A stretch of 64,000 bases of DNA from Streptomyces sp. NBC_01723 (GTDB lineage Bacteria > Actinomycetota > Actinomycetes > Streptomycetales > Streptomycetaceae), in assembly GCF_036246005.1 (NCBI RefSeq), contig NZ_CP109171.1:2096001-2160000 (forward strand). The letters are read 5' to 3'. Position 1 is the stretch's first letter. Each line of letters starts with the position of its first letter. Shown here one piece after another: positions 60,325-64,000 of this stretch. The translations under genes and the position numbers were made by a program. A model generated the notes under the pieces. The model was not told the DNA's origin. It was given only the letters and a program-made list of their open reading frames with translations, and searched no databases.

Positions 60325-61125
60325 TCAGCAGGCCTCGCGCTCCACTCCCAGCTCGTACTTCTTCAGCATCGAACTGAGCCGCATCTTCCGGGACTCGGCG
60401 CAGAACCGCTCGGTGGGCAGCTCGTACTCGACGTGGAAGACCGCCTTGTCCGCCTCGATGAACGGCTGGTTGTCACCGCACTCGCCGTACTGCGCGCACT
60501 GCTCGTTGACCGCGAAGTCGAAGTCGTCGACCAGTTCGGGGATCTGGTCGAGGTCGTTCTTGAGCCCGACGGCCATCCCGCGTTCGTGGGCGAGTTCGGC
60601 GATCAGCCGGTTGTAGCGGAGCTGGTCGTCCGCGGTGAGGGGGAAGCCGGTCTCGTTCCGGTAGCCGTCCATGTTGTCCGGCTCGACGGCGTCGAAGCCC
60701 TTCTCCCGGCACATGTCGAGGCGTTCGGCCATCAGGGGCTCCAGGACGTCCGTCGCGCGGATGTCCAGCCACCGCTCGCCCTCCCACCCGTTGCCCTTGC
60801 CCAGCACGGACTCGGGGAACTTCGCCGCGTCGGGCCGGAAGTCCTCCCAGGCGCCGGTGGAGAGGTAGCAGATGACCTTGCGGCCGTCGTCGTGCAGACC
60901 GGCGACCGTGGCCTTCGTGTGGTCGAAGCCGTCGATGTCGTAGACCGGCACGTCCACGGAGGTGTCGAGCTTCCCGCTGAGCTGCCACTGCCAGGCGGTG
61001 CCGGGCCGCGGCCGCCAGTGGTCCGCGGCGTCCCCACCGTCCCCGCCGCCCCCGCCGTCAACGGGAGACGAGGTGCAGCCCGCGAGCAGCAGGAGGAGGG
61101 CTATCGACAGGACCGGGCGTCTCAC
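60325..61125 (-). CDS. GH114-like (endo-alpha-1,4-polygalactosaminidase family) lipoprotein
   Basis: A 266-residue lipoprotein with lipobox LLLLAGC (Cys17) and a TIM-barrel of the GH114/TM1410 type. Characteristic blocks are WQWQLSGKLDTSVDVPVYDI (about 45), KVICYLSTGAWEDFRPD (about 83), EKGFDAVEPDNMDGYRNETG (about 139, catalytic Glu/Asp), VGLKNDLDQIPEL (about 185) and FDFAVNEQCAQYGEC (about 203). It probably hydrolyses an alpha-linked galactosaminyl or related glycan. GTG at 61125 has GGAG 8 nt upstream. Confidence 0.88.
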   Translation of the reverse strand: MRRPVLSIALLLLLAGCTSSPVDGGGGGDGGDAADHWRPRPGTAWQWQLSGKLDTSVDVPVYDIDGFDHTKATVAGLHDDGRKVICYLSTGAWEDFRPDAAKFPESVLGKGNGWEGERWLDIRATDVLEPLMAERLDMCREKGFDAVEPDNMDGYRNETGFPLTADDQLRYNRLIAELAHERGMAVGLKNDLDQIPELVDDFDFAVNEQCAQYGECGDNQPFIEADKAVFHVEYELPTERFCAESRKMRLSSMLKKYELGVEREAC

Positions 61126-61376
61126 GGGGGTGCTCCAGGGTGTGGGGTGGCGCGGTGGCGTACCCCAGGAATGATCTCTCATCCCGGGTACCCGGCGGGA
61201 AACCGCGGACCCGCGGGAGCGGACGCGCGCGGGCGCGAGCGTAGGCTCGTCCCGGGTGTTCGCCCGCCCGGGCGAGGACCGCGTCGCAGGAGGGATCCAG
61301 GGTCGGATGTCGGGCCCGGTCGACCCACCCGCATTCGGCCACACCAGACTTCATACGGAAGCGAGAATTCACCACC

Positions 61377-62912
61377 GTGACTGCTCTCACTCTCAGCACC
61401 GCAGCGGCGCCCGGCCTCCGGGCCGACGCGATCGTGATCGGTGTCGCCAAGGACACGGCGGCCAAGTCCCAGGGCCTGGTCGTCGCACCCGGCGCCGAGG
61501 CCGTGGACAAGGCGTACGACGGCCGGCTCGCCGGCGTCCTGGAGACCCTCGGTGCCTCCGGCGCCGAGGGCGAGGTGACGAAGCTGCCCGCTCCGTCCGG
61601 CTTCAAGGCACCCCTCGTGGTGGCGGTGGGTCTCGGCGCCCGGCCCGAGAAGGACGCCGCCTTCGACGCCGAGGCGCTGCGCAAGGCGGCCGGTGTCGCC
61701 GCCCGCACCCTGGCCGGCGCCAAGAAGGCCGCCTTCGCCCTCCCGCTCACCGAGGCCGCCGACGCCGGCGCCGTCGGTGAGGGAGTGCTGCTCGGCGCGT
61801 ACTCCTTCGACGCCTACAAGGAGAAGGGCGCCGCCAAGGCCAGGAACGGCAAGGCCCCGCTGGCGGAGGCCACGCTGCTCGGCGGCAAGCCCCGCGACAA
61901 GGCGTACAAGGCCGCGATCGAGCGTGCCGCGGCCGTGGCCGAGGAGCTGAACCGCGCCCGCGACCTGGTCAACACCCCGCCGAACGACCTGAACCCGGAG
62001 GCGTTCGCGGCGATCGCGCAGGCCGCGGCCAAGGAGCACGGCATCAAGGTGCAGGTGCTCGACGAGAAGGCGCTGGCCAAGGGCGGCTACGGCGGCATCC
62101 TGGGCGTCGGTGCCGGGTCCGCGGCGGGTCCGCGGCTGGTGAAGCTGTCGTACACGTCGTCCAAGGCGACGAAGTCCCTGGCGTTCGTCGGCAAGGGCAT
62201 CACCTACGACTCGGGCGGCATCTCGCTGAAGCCGGCCGGGCACAACGAGACGATGAAGTGCGACATGGCCGGTGCCGCCGCCGTGTTCGCCGCCGTCGTC
62301 GCCGCCGCGCGTCTGGGCCTGGAGGTCAACGTGACCGGCTGGCTGGCGCTGGCCGAGAACATGCCCTCGGGCTCGGCGACGCGCCCGGGTGACGTGCTGC
62401 GGATGTACAGCGGCAAGACGGTGGAGGTGCTCAACACCGACGCCGAGGGGCGGCTGGTGCTCGCGGACGCGCTGTGGGCGGCCTCGCAGGAGAAGCCGGA
62501 CGCGATCATCGACGTGGCGACGCTGACCGGCGCGATGATGCTGGCGCTGGGCAGCCGGACGTACGGGGTCATGGCGAACGACGACGCGTTCCGCGCCGCG
62601 GTGCACGAGGCGGCGGAGGAGGTCGGCGAGCCGGCCTGGCCGATGCCGCTGCCGGAGCACCTGCGCAAGGGGATGGACTCGGCGACCGCTGACATCGCGA
62701 ACATGGGTGAGCGGATGGGCGGCGGTCTGGTGGCCGGCCTCTTCCTGCGCGAGTTCGTGGGCGAGGGCATCGCCTGGGCGCACCTGGACATCGCGGGCCC
62801 GGCGTTCAACGAGAGCGGTCCCTTCGGGTACACGCCGAAGGGTGGCACGGGTACGGCGGTGCGGACGCTGGTCCGCGTGGCCGAGCTGACGGCTGCGGGT
62901 GACCTGGGCTAG
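61377..62912 (+). CDS. pepA: Leucyl aminopeptidase (M17)
   Basis: A 511-residue cytosolic M17 aminopeptidase. The catalytic domain (about 190-500) shows FVGKGITYDSGGISLKPAG (metal-binding Lys/Asp), MKCDMAGAAAVFAAV (Asp), NTDAEGRLVLADAL (the family signature with metal-binding Asp/Glu and catalytic Arg) and TLTGAMMLALG. The N-terminal alpha/beta domain is present. GTG start with GCGAGA upstream. It forms hexamers that cut N-terminal residues and may bind DNA in some species. Monocistronic. Confidence 0.97.
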   Translation: MTALTLSTAAAPGLRADAIVIGVAKDTAAKSQGLVVAPGAEAVDKAYDGRLAGVLETLGASGAEGEVTKLPAPSGFKAPLVVAVGLGARPEKDAAFDAEALRKAAGVAARTLAGAKKAAFALPLTEAADAGAVGEGVLLGAYSFDAYKEKGAAKARNGKAPLAEATLLGGKPRDKAYKAAIERAAAVAEELNRARDLVNTPPNDLNPEAFAAIAQAAAKEHGIKVQVLDEKALAKGGYGGILGVGAGSAAGPRLVKLSYTSSKATKSLAFVGKGITYDSGGISLKPAGHNETMKCDMAGAAAVFAAVVAAARLGLEVNVTGWLALAENMPSGSATRPGDVLRMYSGKTVEVLNTDAEGRLVLADALWAASQEKPDAIIDVATLTGAMMLALGSRTYGVMANDDAFRAAVHEAAEEVGEPAWPMPLPEHLRKGMDSATADIANMGERMGGGLVAGLFLREFVGEGIAWAHLDIAGPAFNESGPFGYTPKGGTGTAVRTLVRVAELTAAGDLG

Positions 62913-62954
62913 GGGCGCTCGAGAGCTCGGGGGTGCGGGTGATCTTGCGACCGC

Positions 62955-62996
62955 GGGTCCGTCGTGGCTGGTCGCGCAGTTCCCCGCGCCCCTGGC
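62955..62996. repeat. Dispersed intergenic repeat, type A, copy 4
   Basis: GGTCCGTCGTGGCTGGTCGC, then GCAGTTCCCCGCGCCCCT. It lies 43 bp after the pepA stop. Confidence 0.75.
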
Positions 62997-63027
62997 GGCA
63001 CTGTCGTGCCGTCGGCGGCAAGTGAAC

Positions 63028-63092
63028 GTGGCTCGTCGCGCCCGCGCGGCGGAGCCGCTGTCAGACCCAGCCCCGCGCCCCTGGCGGCGTCG
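63028..63092. repeat. Dispersed intergenic repeat, type B, copy 2
   Basis: CGTGGCTCGTCGCGCCCGCG, then CGGCGGAGCCGC, then CAGCCCCGCGCCCCTGGCGG. It lies next to type A copy 4. The rest of the 372-bp gap holds the lpdA upstream region, with no gene I can support. Confidence 0.7.
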
Positions 63093-63284
63093 CTCCTCCC
63101 GCGGCCACAGGGAACGTGGGGCGTCTCACACCCCGGCCCCACGTCTCGTTCGCCTCTCACAAGTGCGAAGATGGAGCCCGGCAGGACAGGGCCCACCCAA
63201 GGGCCGAGAACAATGAGCGGCCGGACACCAGCCGCCGACCGGTCACTGGAGACCGGCGTGGCGCACATGCATGGAGGACGTGAC

Positions 63285-64000
63285 GTGGCGAACGACGCCA
63301 GCACCGTTTTCGACCTAGTGATCCTCGGCGGTGGCAGCGGTGGTTACGCCGCGGCCCTGCGCGGGGCGCAGCTGGGCCTGGACGTCGCCCTGATCGAGAA
63401 GGGCAAGGTCGGCGGTACCTGCCTGCACAACGGCTGCATTCCTACGAAGGCCCTGCTGCACGCGGGCGAGATCGCCGACCAGGCCCGCGAGAGCGAGCAG
63501 TTCGGTGTGAAGGCCACCTTCGAGGGCATCGACATGGCGGCCGTCCACAAGTACAAGGACGACGTGATCTCGGGCCTCTACAAGGGCCTGCAGGGTCTGA
63601 TCGCCTCGCGCAAGGTGACCTACATCGAGGGCGAGGGCCGGCTGTCCTCGCCGACCTCCGTGGATGTGAACGGTCAGCGGGTCCAGGGCCGGCACGTGCT
63701 GCTGGCGACCGGCTCCGTGCCGAAGTCGCTGCCCGGCCTGGACATCGACGGCGAGCGGATCATCTCGTCCGACCACGCCCTCAAGCTCGACCGCGTGCCG
63801 AAGTCCGCAATCGTGCTCGGCGGCGGCGTCATCGGCGTCGAGTTCGCCTCCGCGTGGAAGTCCTTCGGCGCCGACGTCACGATCATCGAGGGCCTCAAGC
63901 ACCTCGTCCCGGTCGAGGACGAGAACAGCTCCAAGCTGCTGGAGCGCGCCTTCCGCAAGCGCGGCATCAAGTTCAACCTGGGCACCTTCTTCGAGAAGGC
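63285..64000 (+). CDS. lpdA: Dihydrolipoyl dehydrogenase, N-terminal part (runs off the window)
   Basis: The first 238 residues of the FAD-dependent E3 component of pyruvate and 2-oxoglutarate dehydrogenase complexes. FAD-binding FDLVILGGGSGGYAAALRGA (about 9-28), redox disulfide VGGTCLHNGCIPTKALLHAG (about 44-63), GSVPKSLPG and the NAD-binding IVLGGGVIGVEFASAWKSFG (about 182-201) are present. I chose GTG 63285 with GGAGG 7 nt upstream. An in-frame ATG at 63213 would add 24 residues without a good ribosome site. Confidence 0.96.
   Translation, partial: MANDASTVFDLVILGGGSGGYAAALRGAQLGLDVALIEKGKVGGTCLHNGCIPTKALLHAGEIADQARESEQFGVKATFEGIDMAAVHKYKDDVISGLYKGLQGLIASRKVTYIEGEGRLSSPTSVDVNGQRVQGRHVLLATGSVPKSLPGLDIDGERIISSDHALKLDRVPKSAIVLGGGVIGVEFASAWKSFGADVTIIEGLKHLVPVEDENSSKLLERAFRKRGIKFNLGTFFEK

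Noticed and set aside
63213..63284. Upstream in-frame ATG for lpdA
   Set aside because: The 24 extra residues have no FAD-domain likeness and no good ribosome site. GTG 63285 has GGAGG at the right distance.
1..64000. CRISPR arrays, tRNA or rRNA genes, integrases, att sites, prophage or secondary-metabolite clusters
   Set aside because: None could be seen on either strand. Scans by eye can miss a single tRNA; tRNAscan-SE and antiSMASH would settle it.

Overview
The window is about 72% G+C chromosomal DNA of a Streptomyces. The evidence is the codon bias (G/C at third positions), frequent GTG starts, leaderless promoters, the actinobacterial qcrCAB/ctaCDEF respiratory cluster, and dispersed intergenic repeats of a kind I know from Streptomyces. 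From memory, gene content and order closely follow the Streptomyces coelicolor core segment from pfkA to lpdA (roughly SCO2119-SCO2180). I could not run an alignment. I saw no prophage, plasmid gene, integrase, tRNA, rRNA or CRISPR array; this is conserved core chromosome.

Layout. 1-9.8 kb: start of a phosphofructokinase, a LuxR-type two-component pair with a PlsC-like acyltransferase, a lipase/esterase pair, an EEP-family hydrolase, glucokinase glkA with its conserved partner gene, an ArsA-like ATPase, an SRPBCC protein and a metallophosphoesterase. 10-21.3 kb: fatty acyl-CoA ligase, a PimB-like mannosyltransferase, a GT87 membrane glycosyltransferase, a metallopeptidase-like lipoprotein, two adjacent NlpC/P60 wall hydrolases, a coiled-coil NYN nuclease-like protein, a zinc ribbon, a rhomboid and an Lrp ligand-binding domain. 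21.3-28.2 kb: an OmpR-type two-component system followed by an SLC13 permease and glycerate kinase, then a class V aminotransferase (cysteine desulfurase-like) with a SAM-IV-type riboswitch in its leader.

28.2-38.9 kb: trpD, then the cytochrome bc1-aa3 genes qcrB/A/C, ctaE, ctaF, ctaD and ctaC, interrupted by an orphan receiver-like protein and an L,D-transpeptidase. 39-45.5 kb: a cysteine desulfurase-TusA fusion, adenosine kinase, a large unknown membrane-anchored protein, erpA (Fe-S carrier) and nadA (Fe-S quinolinate synthase). Desulfurase, A-type carrier, Rieske protein and NadA lie close together, so Fe-S supply and Fe-S clients are clustered. 45.5-56 kb: an RND exporter with a NarL-type two-component pair, PspA with a PspA-associated protein, a DUF3043 protein with a methyltransferase, and an HtrA-like lipoprotein protease. 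55.4-64 kb: cobalamin nucleotide-loop genes cobU (fused to a metallo-beta-lactamase-like domain), cobT and cobS, a GH114-like lipoprotein, pepA and the start of lpdA.

Most notable beyond the genes: the SAM-IV-type leader; palindromic elements of one family found both in a MITE-like intergenic unit with 15-bp inverted ends and inserted in frame inside two coding genes; 11-bp-phased direct repeats next to the OmpR-type system; an inverted-repeat operator straddling the nadA promoter; a CTG-start methyltransferase; a tandem duplication of a tail-to-tail gene junction; and several leaderless GTG/ATG genes with the -10 hexamer exactly 6 nt upstream.
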